Of a stretch of 64,000 nucleotides of DNA, positions 43,625 to 55,072 are shown one piece after another. Position 1 is the first letter of the stretch. Each line of letters starts with the position of its first letter. This DNA is from Symbiodinium natans (Eukaryota; Sar; Dinophyceae; Suessiales; Symbiodiniaceae): positions 477,226 through 541,225 of the forward strand of contig CAJNDS010002206.1 of the NCBI GenBank assembly GCA_905221605.1. Direction: 5' to 3'. The notes under the pieces are model-generated. The model saw only the letters and a list, made by a program, of their open reading frames with translations. It did not search any database and was not told the DNA's origin. A program made the translations under genes and the position numbers.

Positions 43625-44130
43625 CCAAGAGGTGGGAGGGCGGGGGGGGGCGGGAAGGGGTGGGGGGGGGGGGGGGGGGGGCAGCAAGGGCAGCGGGGGC
43701 GAGGAGCCCTTAAAACACTCCATTACGAACAACAACGCAGCGAGGGGGGGGGGGGGGGGTCGCGCATGCACTAGAGCCCTAACAAGGTGGGGCCAAGGGG
43801 GAGCGATCATTACGAACAGCGCAGTGAGGGGGGGGGGGGTCGGGCATGCACTAGAGCCCTAACAAGGTGGGGGTCAAGGGGGGAAGGGTGGGGGGGCGGG
43901 GGGGGCGGGGGGGGGCGGGGGCAGCAAGGGCAGCGAGGGGGGGGGTTGGGCATGCATTGGAGCCCTGAAAACACTCCATTACAAACAGCAAAGCAGCGAG
44001 GGGGGGGGGGTCGGGCATGCACTAGAGCCCTAACAAGGTGGGGGCCAAGGGGGAGGGCGGGAAGCGTGAGGGGGGCGGGGGGCACAGCGAGGGTAAGAGG
44101 AACGCGTCAAGGGGCAGCGAGGGCAAGAGG
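43625..44130 (+). repeat. G-run array with repeated GCATGCACTAGAGCCCTAACAA
   Basis: Runs of 8-18 G alternate with a short spacer based on CATGCACTAGAGCCCTAAC. Spacers are at about 43767, 43844 and 44014, with a variant at 43950. Several blocks also contain CACTCCATTACRAACA. The G runs could form quadruplexes. Long Gly/Arg-rich frames through it are repeat artefacts. Confidence 0.93.
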
Positions 44131-44316
44131 TGGTGGCACTGGGCGAGGGAGCGGGTCTTCACTGACGCCGCCCCCGCTCCGGCTGGGGTCGGCGGATCAT
44201 GCCTTCAAAAGACCGCAGTTTGCCGCTTTTGGCCGCGTCGACATGGCAGCTGCAGAATTGGGATGAACCAAGCTGACTCAGATGAGATTCAGATCGCTCG
44301 TTCGTAATGTGGCAGC

Positions 44317-44883
44317 ATGTCGTCAACAGAGCGCAGTCAACCCATGCAGGTTGCAAACTCACGAAGAGACCTGCTCTTTCTCGGCAGGTTCTGCCCTGTG
44401 GGACTGAACTCTGCTGGCCTTGGGGTGTGTGTTTTCAATCTGCATGACAGGCTGGAGTGGTGGCGAGAATATAGCGAGAGTGTTGAATCAAACATGTGCA
44501 CGTGTCCCTTGGAAGGCAGACGGATGGCTTTGAGAAACCGGCGGTCAGTGTGCAGGCACTGTGACATGCCGCGGTTACATGTGAGGTTCTGCTACTGGTC
44601 TAGTGCTTCGGTTGCACTTTCCGCACATGCACTCTGCTTGCTATTCGGTCTGCACCCAATTTATGTTTTGCATGTGAACTCCGAGTTGGTGCGCTTTTTG
44701 ACAGACCCTGGTTTGGGAGCTTCTCCTCTGCGGCCACTCCCTGCGCTCTGCGCTGGCGTGGATACAACAGCTGAAGCTGCCGCCAATGTGCCGAGATCCC
44801 AGAGCATTGTTGAACCGAGAGAGCTCGAAGCACTGACCATCCTCTGCAGCCTACGGCCTGTAAATTCTTCAAGCGTGTTCTGA
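44317..44883 (+). CDS. Unknown 188-codon frame, Cys-rich centre
   Basis: Continuous frame with GRFCPVGLNSAGLGVCVFN, then CTCPLEGRRMALRNRRSVCR with CRHC, then a hydrophobic stretch (SASVALSAHALCLLFGL). The Cys pairs may bind a metal. It may include unspliced intron. The family is unknown. Confidence 0.4.
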   Translation: MSSTERSQPMQVANSRRDLLFLGRFCPVGLNSAGLGVCVFNLHDRLEWWREYSESVESNMCTCPLEGRRMALRNRRSVCRHCDMPRLHVRFCYWSSASVALSAHALCLLFGLHPIYVLHVNSELVRFLTDPGLGASPLRPLPALCAGVDTTAEAAANVPRSQSIVEPRELEALTILCSLRPVNSSSVF

Positions 44884-44887
44884 GAAG

Positions 44888-45085
44888 GTCATGTCTCAAC
44901 TCGTACGACCAGGGCAACAAAAACCTGAGACCCCAACCGAGGGCCTCCGAATGCTCCGATTCGTTTAGCCGAGGCGGTAGTGCGCTGCTGCTGGTCGATG
45001 CGAGCGGCGCTGCCACCGTGGAGCTGAATCCAGGCGCCTTCTCAGCTGGTTCTTTCATGCATGCCAGGGCTAGCCCTCAGTCGTA
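44888..45085 (+). CDS. Unknown exons
   Basis: 44884-44968 reads SEKVMSQLVRPGQQKPETPT. 44968-45083 reads GGSALLLVDASGAATVELNP and then GAFSAGSFMHARA. The second is beta-rich and protein-like. Confidence 0.4.
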
Positions 45086-45309
45086 GTGTGGAGCGTTCCT
45101 ACGAATGACAGCGATGCATGCGATGCGAAAGGAGTCCAGTGAAAATGAGAATCATCAAGGGTTTCCCGTACTTGTTTTTTGCCCCAGCACAGAAGTCCCG
45201 AAGTTGTCATGTTGGCGACAGATGCACCCAAAAAGATTCGCAGCTCGCGGCTTCGCCCTTCGACCGCTTCTGTTGCACTGCAAGTTGAGATGCCGCAACG
45301 TCAGGTGGC

Positions 45310-45780
45310 CCTGTGATCGGTGATGTCAAGCTGAAAGACCCCGTGCGCCTCTCAGACGACTCGTTGGCTGAAGAAGCAACAATCGTTCAAGTGTTTCAAG
45401 AATTGGCTAATTCTCAAAATTTGCAACCTTCGCTTTGCCAGATTATGCGTGCCAACCACCCCATTCTTTCACAGCCGGCACCACAGCTGAGACATGCTGA
45501 GAGCATTGTCACAACTTGTTTGCGAAGCAGCGCTCAACGCTCAACAGTGGACAATGCCGACACAGTGAGGAAGCATATAGCAATTTCGGCTACGGCTACG
45601 ATGTGCTACCAGGTCTACTGCAACATTCGCGGCTGGAAAGAAGGCGCGGCGTGACTCGGAGCGCCGCATGCAGGCCAGACGCAGCTGACTCCCCACGCGC
45701 TCGAGTCTCACGAGTTTTGAGATTCGAAGGCAGTGGAGGCAGAGATAGAGCGGCGAAAGGCCACTGCACTAGCCATGTCT
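45310..45780 (+). CDS. Unknown exons
   Basis: 45313-45652 reads IGDVKLKDPVRLSDDSLAEE and then ATIVQVFQELANSQNLQPSL to a stop. 45730-45775 (after GAAG) reads AVEAEIERRKATALAM, coiled-coil-like. Two frames are open at 45516-45650. Confidence 0.4.
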
Positions 45781-46356
45781 CCAACTTCAGGGTCCTGCAA
45801 TGTGGTGCTACCATGGTGCTGGCTTTCCACTTGCCCAGCATCCTCCCTGTCCCGTGTACTTGTTGACTATGAGTTCTCACTGTTGGAACCTGGTGCTGCA
45901 GTCAAGCCTCACAATACCCCTCATGAAAGCGGCGAGACTTTGTGGACTGGCCTTCTGCAAGCTGCGAGGGTGCAGACGAGCAAGAGCAGTTTGATGGCAG
46001 CGCTGCCATCTCTGTACTGCGGTCTGGCTCTTATCATCTCTTCCTCACACTTGAGGATGATGCCTGATGAGGCATGATGAGTCATCATGAGGCATGATGG
46101 GGCAATGGCAAGAGCTGTGACGCCAAGGAAGGCCAAGAAGGTGAGAAATCTTGCGACCCTTGCAGTCATTGGTCTTGACCTTCTCCAAGGCTGGAGCTCT
46201 GAGTGCTTTCTCGTGACACGTTTTTCGTAAGATAAGCCCACAACCGATCAGAACGTCGAATCACAGAGCGCCCACAACTGTGGGATCAATCGTGGTCTGC
46301 AGGCCGTCTGTTGGTGGAGCACCAGCCTCAGTCACTTTGCAGCTGACCTCCTAACA
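45781..46356. other. No supported gene
   Basis: Short frames. A run of GATGA/TCATGAGGCATGATG repeats lies at 46055-46100. Confidence 0.4.
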
Positions 46357-46713
46357 TTGTTGTCAGTGTGCTCTCAAACGCCTCCAGCACGTAAATGCCA
46401 CGCACGGCCCCCTCTTCACGTCAAGGTTCCGGGAGCGGCAATCGATTTCCAACGTGGAGGCTGCGAGATTTGCTGTGGAGCTTGGCTTGACGCCCGGACC
46501 TCAGAGCCACCACTTTTCCGCTCTGAAAAAGTAGCTGCCTGGCGTCTAAACTTTTCACAGCGCTTCTCAATCGAGCCTGGGCCTGCGCAGCTGCGAGGCA
46601 ACCCAAACCGGAGATTGCAGGTGTGCAGGTGCTGTAAGGCTCAATCATTCTTTTTTGGGGTGCTGTTGCGACAGGCGCATGTACAGACAAGGCACCCCAA
46701 ATGGCAGTGGTAA
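46357..46713 (+). CDS. Weak 118-codon frame
   Basis: It reads IDFQRGGCEICCGAWLDART and then RFSIEPGPAQLRGNPNRR. It is Cys-rich but the reverse strand is open too. No signature. Confidence 0.25.
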   Translation: MLSVCSQTPPARKCHARPPLHVKVPGAAIDFQRGGCEICCGAWLDARTSEPPLFRSEKVAAWRLNFSQRFSIEPGPAQLRGNPNRRLQVCRCCKAQSFFFGVLLRQAHVQTRHPKWQW

Positions 46714-46734
46714 AACAAGAAAACAAGGCAGGGT

Positions 46735-47115
46735 TGAAGGGTGGCTGAGGAAGTAGGGCAGGTGGGCAGGACAGGATCGGTGTGGGGCTGGGGGGCCGGG
46801 GGCGGGGGTGTGCAGGTTTGGGGTGGGGGTTTGGGGGGGGGGGGGTGTCACAGAGAGACCACCAGGACCACGTTTTGGTAACAAGTGTGCCAAGACAACG
46901 AGTGTAAGTGCGCAACAGTGGAGTAAAACAAACAGTTGCTCAAACCCAAAGAGAATCGAGAACGGCTTTAGACATCGCTAGACACTTGGGGCGCCCCATG
47001 GCCTCCGTGAAGCGCTGGGCAGCGGGACGGCGCATGTGAGTAATAATAATGATAAGAATCATGATAATAACAATAATAGGAATAATAACAATAGTAGTAA
47101 CAATGATATAGTAGC
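46735..47115 (+). repeat. G-rich tract followed by AT-rich trinucleotide tract
   Basis: 46770-46848 has many G3-G13 runs (quadruplex-capable). 47041-47110 is a degenerate AATAATAACAATGATAAGAA-type tract, strikingly AT-rich for this window. Reverse frames here are artefacts. Telomere-like ACCCTAAAC words lie at 47150-47190. Confidence 0.8.
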
Positions 47116-47199
47116 AATACAGCTTCATGATACCTGACATATGACACGACACCCTAAACGAACCAAAGCCCTATTAGAACCCTAAACCTGCTGTATGGC

Positions 47200-47780
47200 T
47201 GCAACTTCACATGCAACGTCCAAGGCCCAAGATTGTAGATCGTGCCCTCACACAGGGAGGTCTTCAGATGGACTGCCCCTCAGTCTGCCAGTTCTGGGAC
47301 CTTCACACCAACATAGCGCCATGGAATGTGTTACGTAGCCCCCCACTGTGGACTTCCGATTGTGAATCCGTGTTTTGTGTGATCTTTTGCCGCGTTCTTT
47401 TCCAGCTTTCCAGGAAACCAAGCGACCCCGCATGACAAGTGGTGAATCGGGCCTTCACGTTACACGCTGGGCCCGGCATTCCTTTGTACTTGCGACCCAC
47501 GGTGCGGAGGAGGAAAACCGAGCGTCAGGTATGTCTGAGCACGAGCTGTAGCATTTTGCTTCAGCATAGTGGCATGCGAGCGTGCTTAGTTTGCGATCGC
47601 CTTGCCTAAGATATGTCATACTGTCGCCACCATGCCTTTTGAATCTTGAACCTGATGGGCAGATCTATGCCGTGATTCGCGACGTGGAGGCTGCATTGGG
47701 CCTGCAGCATCCTGCAATATCCTGCGAATTGCGGCAAGCATGTCCTGTAGCAGTGCAACACCAAGCGTCAAGTCGAGCTC
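47200..47780 (+). CDS. Unknown exon(s)
   Basis: 47650-47720 reads EPDGQIYAVIRDVEAALGLQ, a convincing exon after CTTGAA. 47211-47433 has a weaker frame (LQMDCPSVCQFWDLHTNIAP). Confidence 0.4.
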
Positions 47781-48380
47781 CTCTCTTGGCATTGGCATTC
47801 AACGGGGCATGAAGATGCAGAAATGCACGAAGCACCGCCTTGCCAAGCACTTGGGAGGTTGGTGCAATCATGCACTGCGGGGCTCCCATCACCCTCCATC
47901 TGTCCGAGGGCATCAAGTCTATGACCTAGTCGACTCCAGCCCAAAGGGCCGTATGCCCTGTGCTCCCATGTTCTTGGATGATCGACGAGTCGGAATCACA
48001 TTTGCTGGACAGCGTCGGCTTTCAATTGGCATCTTTTCTCGTGCTCCAAGCAACAGTATACATCAGGACGGGACGCACATATGCAGTTTGCGCGCGCCCA
48101 AGCTTGCGGGCAATAGGTTGGAGAGAATCGACGAAGTGAGCAGGTGTTCTTGTCAAATACGCTCGCTCGGATCGAGCAGAACCGAGCAACGCAACAACGA
48201 GTTGGAATTGACACTTTTGTCAAGGCCTTGCCGTGCTAACTGCCATCGGCTGGTCCGCCGGTCGCTCAGTTTTGACAGCCATGTACAACATGCTTTCCTT
48301 TCCATTGTTTCCCAAAGTCCTTACTTTCACTGGCAGCACCAATCCAGATGTCGATGAGGCTTTCTCCTACCCATCCAGGC
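47781..48380 (+). CDS. Weak exons
   Basis: 47950-48160 reads PCAPMFLDDRRVGITFAGQR. 48218-48378 reads GLAVLTAIGWSAGRSVLTAM and then GSTNPDVDEAFSYPSRRW. Both are on the + strand and plausible. No family. Confidence 0.35.
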
Positions 48381-48599
48381 GTTGGTTGAGTTTTGTTGCG
48401 TTTGGTTTTGTTTTTGGAATCCGGACCACAGCTCAAACAGCGCCGAGCGCCAGCCAGGCCCGTGCACGTCAAACAGCGGCCCGGTCTTCTGGATGGCATC
48501 CTGTCTTTGGTTCTCCCGCCGGAGGACTGTTTTTTTGAACTGTTTACTATTTTTTCTGGCCTAGGGTCGAGTGTTGTGACTCGCAGGACGAGCAATACA

Positions 48600-49136
48600 T
48601 GGTGATGAAGAGGAAGCGCTTGATGGGCCGTGCCCTTGGATCCGGGTACATGCTTGTTTCACGTTGTCCGGGAGCTGGCAGACCGGCAGACCTTTCAAGG
48701 ACCCAGTGTCTTCTACTTCCTGCCCTCAGAACTGTCGGAACCCCGACAAACCTTGGTTGGAGTGGGGTTTGGAAGAGTAGTTGGGGCAATGCGAAGAATG
48801 CCGTGGAAAGAGCAAAGAGGACCAACCCAGCAGACTCTGCAGACCCGGCAAGGCAGGCTGGCTTCTCAGCACCGATTGCCACCCACAGTACGACCTCGGA
48901 GCCCTGTGAGCCGCTGCCCCAGTGCGCAGGTAGCCATGGTATGCACTGGGCTTCTGCACAACAAAGATATCAGACAAGCCCCCACATGTCCCAATATTGT
49001 CCCAGCGCTGCATTGCGAGGCTTTTCAGCAGAAGAAGGCTCCTGAAGTCGAAGCCCCAGGGCTTGTGGCCATTCACCTGTTGAGGCAGCTGTTTAATGCT
49101 TGGATGCTTGAGTCATTATCTGTGAGGATTTTGTGA
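48600..49136 (+). CDS. Unknown exons, FHVVRELADRQTF segment
   Basis: 48652-48795 reads CLFHVVRELADRQTFQGPSV and then FYFLPSELSEPRQTLVGVGF. 49040-49136 reads KAPEVEAPGLVAIHLLRQLF and then NAWMLESLSVRIL. The frame is continuous between them but the middle looks intronic. The protein is not recognised. Confidence 0.5.
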
Positions 49137-49790
49137 GAAGGTTGCGCGGTGCAGTGGTGCAGGCTGCTCACGTCCATAATGGCTCAGGCTGTCCCTCGTG
49201 CTCCCTCATGGTCGGCCGAAGGGTCTGGAAGTCAGCGAGGAAGGCTCTTCCGAATGCAGCCCCATGCAAAGGCTGGGCGCGTCGAGTTTTGTACTTGAGG
49301 CGGAAACACGTTGTACGTAGTGAACGAGGGTACGTCGCCTGGCCCGGAGGCGTCTGAATCTCAAAGGAAGCTCGTAGAACCTTCTCGTTCGACATCGCCT
49401 CTTTCTGTACACCCAAGGCACGTCATCAAGCTTTGCAACCATTCTGTCCCGCGGGGCACCCAATGACCAGTTGTACGGGCGATGCAGACGATACAGAGCC
49501 AATGCAACTACCAACAATCTAAGAGCGCTTGTCAGTGCGAAGACTGGTCTCTTCATGCATTTCGTACCAACGCATTCGTGAGCTGCAACTACTTTCCTGA
49601 AGGGGGTGCCAATATGTTGGTATGTGGCACGCAGCGCCATAGACTTAGTAACGAGTGCGCTGCTAGTGTGGAGGCTTGGGCACCATTTGTTTGGGCAGCT
49701 CGCTGTGGTTGTGCATCGCTCTAACCGGTGCATGCATCGGGGGCTTTGACATGACATTCAGAGCAAGGGGATGTGAGGGGCATCCCGCGC
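49137..49790. other. Region open on both strands, strand not decided
   Basis: The reverse strand is open for 183 codons (49757 to 49206). On the + strand 49314-49465 reads YVVNEGTSPGPEASESQRKL. I cannot choose between them. Confidence 0.3.
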
Positions 49791-50315
49791 TGTGTTTGAG
49801 GATGCGTATGTAGACACAGTGATCTTCCCCAGAGATCCAGATTGCTCTGCGCCATTCCAGTACGGCGCTGCACGAATCCCAAATCCACAGCCCTCAAGTT
49901 CCAAAGCTGGTAAGACCGTCTCAACAAGCATGTCCTTCCACCAGCACGACCTGCAGGTGGAGGCTGTGCAGTGGCGACTTTATCGTACGCCCTGCTCTTG
50001 GCAGCACGCAGTCCTTACAAGTACCTGCTGACTTGTGCATGAAGTTGGTCTATGAGGAATGAACGGGCTGTCCGGCGCAGAGCAGATGGTTGAGGCAGTC
50101 CCGCAGCGAAGCTTTCGGCGTGTCGAAGTGCGTACTCTGGGCGAGTGTTTGCAGGAGCTTCGGCACAACCCGCCGGTCCTTGCGCAATCCTGTCTGATTT
50201 TCAAGCACATGCTTTTAGCATGTGATCTTTCACTGTTTTTCATGTGGCACAGTCGGGGAAGGAGGGAAGAATTGCATGCATCATCACGACCCATTGCAGG
50301 CTCGAAGTCCTGAGA
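49791..50315 (+). CDS. Two unknown exons
   Basis: 49793-49912 reads VFEDAYVDTVIFPRDPDCSA and then PFQYGAARIPNPQPSSSK. 50059-50210 reads MNGLSGAEQMVEAVPQRSFR and then LGECLQELRHNPPVLAQSCL. Both have good protein character. Confidence 0.5.
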
Positions 50316-50399
50316 CCCGTCGGAGGGAAGAAGGAAGGGGAGGCGGCCAACCCACTCAATCCCGTGAAGCCTCATGATATCCTTTGTCTCTGTCTTCTG

Positions 50400-51000
50400 A
50401 ATGGTGTCCTGACATGACTTGTGTGGCTGGGAAAGGGATCAAGACGCAAAAAAGCATCAAACACCCAAATTAAGGGCAGCATAGCTCTTGTCTCTAGGCG
50501 TGTGGGCTTGGTGGCTTTCCTGGCTTTGTTCTTGGCTTGTCAGGTCCTTCGCTTTCGCTCTGTTCGGCTTTGGGCTTTTTGGCTTGGGCTTTTGGGCAGG
50601 TTCTGGGCTTCATGGTTTCTGTGCTGCTTACAGTTTTGCTTTTACTGCGTTCCAGTTTTGCTTGGTTGTTTTTGTTTTTAGGAGGCGGCGCCGTAAGGGG
50701 CTGTGGGAAGGTCCACATGTTCAAGCTTTCACGTCTCAGCGAGTAAACCTGTCTTGCTGGTCCAAGCCGAAAACATGGGTATTTTACAGAGATCTGCTGT
50801 GGTCTAGGTACCCAAACGTTGTCTTGTATCAAATGGCGAGTGTGCGCCTCCTTGTTAGTCATAATCGCCGAGCACGTTGGCCTCAGCCCTGGCCAAGTCA
50901 AATCGACCACTCCCACCCCCGCTCGCCGTTGCTGGTTGCTAGCAGGCTCGTTTTACGTTTGCTACTACGAGTACTGCGCTGATATCATTTTCTCGGTACA
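50400..51000 (+). other. T/G-rich low-complexity intron-like DNA
   Basis: 50505-50690 is built of TTGGCTTTGG/CTTTTGGGC-like words and encodes hydrophobic residues in every forward frame. I treat it as non-coding. Nothing else is recognised. Confidence 0.55.
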
Positions 51001-51301
51001 AATGCCAAGAACTCATCGCGAAGGCTCCGCAAACATCATTGTCAACCTTCCAGCAAGATTTCGTCCGCGGGACACTGATGGGGGGGGGGTACCCATTCCG
51101 GGCCACAAAACTCAGAAGCTTTCGTAGACCTGGACCTCAAATTCCTCGGGCCTCGGCGGATTTTTAATTTCACCCTTGATTCGGCAGCCTTTCTTGTGGT
51201 TGATTACATGTTGCCTGTTTAAAGGTGAGGGCTTACCTCTAGGCAGCTTTTAGGTCAGAATCGGTTATGAAAAGGATCGCAGCCCTCATTCCTCAATGTA
51301 G

Positions 51302-51960
51302 AGCAACCCCACCAACTTGCAGACCGCGGACATCTTCGAACTGAATGCGGAGCTTGACGAAGCATGTGTGGCTCTCGGTTGGATTGGTCGCAGTCGTTTG
51401 AGAGAGGGTTGGTCGCGGAAATGCATCCATTTTGCTGCATGTGTCTCAATCCTCGATTGCAGTGTTCAGGTCAGACAATGGTTTCAGAGGCTCTGCGCAC
51501 GGATTGTGTACTAGTCCTTGCAATGGGTGAGGCACCCAATGGCACAAAACCACTTGCTGGTCCCTTGTTTGCAGATTCGCACGCACGGCCTTCTCAGCAG
51601 TGAAGCCGAGCTGGCATCGCTGTCTGTGGGCTTGGTGCTCGATGTACTGGGCTTTAGCGACTTTAGCGTATGGTAAGTAATAGTAAGCATCGTGATGTAC
51701 CAGGGGCATGGCGCAGAAGATCCTCAGAGTATCTCAGAGGCGTAGACTGAGAGTCATACTGTCTCCAAGGCAAGCGTGACGACCTCATCCAGCAGGTCCT
51801 GGACCGGGCCGGAGCGTCTGAGCATGTCACTGCGCATGAGGATCATGGAAATTTCGACATGCATCAGACTGTCAAAATCTCCTTCCTCTCGTCTTTTCAC
51901 GTCTTTTCACAGCTTGATGACGTCCGTGACGTCCTTACGCTTTGAAAGCAGGTCAAGCGC
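51302..51960 (+). CDS. Unknown gene, three exons
   Basis: 51302-51400 reads SNPTNLQTADIFELNAELDE and then ACVALGWIG. 51573-51675 (after TTTGCAG) reads IRTHGLLSSEAELASLSVGL and then VLDVLGFSDFSVW. 51777-51850 reads DDLIQQVLDRAGASEHVTAH. The exons look genuine; the family is not recognised. Confidence 0.5.
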
Positions 51961-52177
51961 TTCAGGAGGGCCGTGGCTCCGAAACGCCCAAGCGATGGCC
52001 AGCCGGTGCCAGAAGCAGAAGGCGAGACCTAAAAATGGTTAACACATCATGATATTCGTCTCCGTAGATTTCATATTTCGGCCCTGGTGACACGAAGCAC
52101 ACGCTTCTTCGTCTTACAGCCGGCCATGGGACACGGGTGTTGTCGTGGGAGGCATGGATAATGCAATTCTGGTGGAG

Positions 52178-52385
52178 GCACAAAGGCGGGCCTCGACATG
52201 GTTACAAAACATGAGCCCTACGTGCATCTCTGGAATCTGAGGCGGGTGATCGTGCTTAACCGCTTCCGCATGATGGAGCAAACTGCCAAGGACCTTTCCT
52301 TAGCTTTGCTGAAATCCGAGCTTTTGGTTGTGGCACTTGAGGAGCAGGGCGTGGAAAGTGGCCAGCTTTCGGAGGCAAGAAGATG
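52178..52385 (+). CDS. Unknown exon, helical
   Basis: The frame reads MVTKHEPYVHLWNLRRVIVL, NRFRMMEQTAKDLSLALLKS and then LLVVALEEQGVESGQLSEAR. This is the longest clearly protein-like exon of this section. It ends just before a 10-bp repeat array. Confidence 0.6.
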
Positions 52386-52426
52386 GGTTCACATGGGTTC
52401 ACATGGGTTCACATGGGTTCACATGT
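52385..52426 (+). repeat. 10-bp tandem array, unit GGGTTCACAT
   Basis: Four units of GGGTTCACAT in a row, directly after a helical exon. Confidence 0.95.
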
Positions 52427-52639
52427 GTTAACGCGTTGATGGCGTGCCATAATATGTGAGCTGCTGACCCGTACAGTGGCTCCGTGAAGGCATGCAGGCT
52501 TCTGACGTGGGCTATGGCAGATGCTTCTTTCTCCGCGGAGAAGCTCAGCCTTTGCCCAAGAAGGACCGGGTATAAGAAACAGGCAAGAGGAGGAGTGGGC
52601 TGTACGTGGTAAGCCGACATTGTGGGGTGTGAGCTGTTG

Positions 52640-53735
52640 CAGAGCCGAGGCCTCAGCATCGAGGAGTTCAAGACCTGTGGAGGCACTGCAGTGCGAGCGT
52701 CCGCTCCAGCCAGAGTCTCGGAGTTGCCGGCATGGTGGCTTATGTCGCAACATTGGGTGCTTGAGCTTTGAGGCCCAGATGCTCCTTAAGCGTGCAATCT
52801 TCCAAATGAAGCTCTGGTCATCGTCTCAGACTCGTCTCGGATTTGCCTCAAGGCACAGAGTGCCGGGTTTGTCGGGCTTTCAGCTCTCAAGCCACTGCAG
52901 GAATTGGAGGGACAGGCTAAGGTGCCCGGATTGCAGTTGTTGAAAGTGGTGCCTTACTGGGATGTCTTCCCTGTTCTCGGATTCAATGGCGCATTTCTCT
53001 ATGCAGGGAAGAGCGCAAGGAGCTCAAGAGAGCGACTGAGCAGATGGTGCCGTGCCCTTACATGAGAAGAGTGAGCCACCCCTGTGGCCGCTGATGACAG
53101 CTCTGAGGCAGATGGAAATGATGGACCAAGAGCATACGAAGCGCTTTCCAGGCAGGACATCATCCGCCACTTGCAAAGTAAATGTCTCTGACGGACACCC
53201 CTGCCAAATTTGGATTGAGGCAGGCCGATGCGCAAAGAAGAGGTGGAGAAAATTGTGCAGGCAGTTTTCGCACAACTGAGATGTTTAAGGCGAATCTGTG
53301 CCCGAAACACTAGCTTATGAACGTCCCTGCGTGGAATGTCTATAGAAGCTGCAAATCTGTAACTTGTCCACTTCGCCTGCGGAAAACTACCGGTGCAGGC
53401 AAGGAATCTTCTGGGGCGCAAGGCGCAGACGTGCTTTAGTCGTGCTTTGGGGAGATGAGAGCAGACTTACTGATGACGTCAGAGGTGCGGCAGGGCCAAA
53501 GCTTCCGACAGCAGCTGCACTTCGAAATGGCGGAGGCGGAGGCGCATCGCTGCCTTGGAAGAGCCTTCGGAAGCAAGTCGTAGCGACTCAGTGCCCCAGA
53601 GATGTCAGTTCTGATCCCTGCTGTAGGCGGTGCTACGCCGCAGCCTTCGGAGTGCAGCAGGGCAAAGGCAGCTGAGCCTTCAAGAGCAAAATGCACGTGG
53701 GTTCCTCGGAGCTTTCGAGCTTTCCTCCGCATGTC
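52640..53735 (+). CDS. Coiled-coil protein exons
   Basis: 52644-52770 reads SRGLSIEEFKTCGGTAVRAS. 53008-53045 reads EERKELKRATEQM. 53091-53172 reads DDSSEADGNDGPRAYEALSR then QDIIRHLQ. 53228-53280 reads MRKEEVEKIVQAVFAQLR. 53453-53590 reads EMRADLLMTSEVRQGQSFRQ and then FEMAEAEAHRCLGRAFG. 53630-53728 reads VLRRSLRSAAGQRQLSLQEQ. Charged helical exons throughout, so probably one coiled-coil gene. Confidence 0.55.
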
Positions 53736-54054
53736 TCATGTGCATGGTACTTGCATGTTGTCGTTTTTACATCTATTGCAGCTTCGTCTATCAAGAAACG
53801 CCAATCAGGCTTCCACCCTGAGCGGACTCTGACCGTGGGGAAGGAGAAGGGCTGGTGGTAGGCAAAAGAAGCTCACAATACGGAGGTGCTTGCCGACAAA
53901 AGCGCACCAATACTTCACCACTAGTATTGGCATTTGCTTTATCAGCAGGGGAACTGGTAGCCTTCGCGGTGTACATACAAGTGACACATTGTCACCTGGA
54001 GAATACCAACAAAAGTTGGTTTGTCTCGGAATTTCGGCCTGCAAGCCAAAAAAA

Positions 54055-54360
54055 ACGCAGCAGGTTTGTATGGCTCAAATGTTGCAAGGGGCAGACAGAC
54101 CTCGTGCCGTCAAGGTATTCCTGCGTGCGGACCAGCTATCTCAACTTTGGTGAGGCGCCGCTGTGTGGTGTATTGCAGCGTAGTTCAGCGCAGCATCAGT
54201 ATGTTGAAAGTTTGCCTCTTTACGGATGGAGACGAAGCTCAAGCCCCAGCAAACGGAGCGCTGTTCTTCCATCTGCCCAGCCGTCACAATGCCAATCATC
54301 TATGGAGCTCTATAGAGACGCTCAGACAAGTACCAGTCACCTCGAGTTGAAAACAACGAG
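54055..54360 (+). CDS. Unknown exons
   Basis: 54061-54150 reads VCMAQMLQGADRPRAVKVFL and then RADQLSQLW. 54180-54350 reads SMLKVCLFTDGDEAQAPANG and then ALFFHLPSRHNANHL. No family. Confidence 0.45.
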
Positions 54361-54734
54361 GCCCTGAGCCCAAGTTGAAACCACAGCGTGGAGAGCGGAC
54401 AGCCTTAGAAGATGATTGGCTTGGGTTAAAGATGGTTAAAGGTTCTAGGTTGAGGGTTTCAGGATCTTAGATGGACACGCTGGATTCATGTCCCCTTTTG
54501 TTTTCTGACTCATGCTGTCTTATTTTCTGTGTCGTGCTGTACTGTTTTCAGGTTCGGTCTTTTGTGTTTGTGGACTCGGTTCACTCCGTTTTCCACCCAT
54601 TTTCCCGACTACCGGTCACCCAGTCAATGATCTGAAAAGGGCTTGGAAGACCATCGCATCTGTGCAACGAAAACTGACTCGTGTTGCCTTCTCTCCGATC
54701 TCGTGTCCAAAATTGCACTCTGACCTCCCCTGCA

Positions 54735-54800
54735 GTTGCTCTTCGCAGACGAAGAGGGCAAGGACCCGATCCATCTTCCCCGGCAAGACTGCCTTGCCTG
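54735..54800 (+). CDS. Short unknown exon
   Basis: After CCTGCAG the frame reads LLFADEEGKDPIHLPRQDCL, followed by TGTAAAGC. Protein-like. It may precede the BTB exons in the same gene. Confidence 0.45.
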
Positions 54801-55072
54801 TAAAGCTTTGTGACTGCCATATGGAGGGCCATGCATTCCTGGGGCAGGTTTTGACATGCTATGTGAGCTAGTCGCGTTTCTAAGCTAGGGTTCATTCACT
54901 TGTGCAAGTCACGTGCGGCTGCCAATCAAAGTCGTCCATGTGTCCAGGATGTTCGCTTCCAGACGAAGGTGCCCAGCTTCGAGACAAGAGACTGCACTGT
55001 TGGAATTTGTTTGGACATGAGGCATTTCTTGGCTTTGCCTTTCCCCTCAAGAAAGTTGAGCGCTGCCTGCAG

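Noticed and set aside
50470..50690. Hydrophobic membrane protein
   Set aside because: The sequence is T/G-rich low complexity that gives Leu/Phe/Trp in all forward frames, typical of intron.
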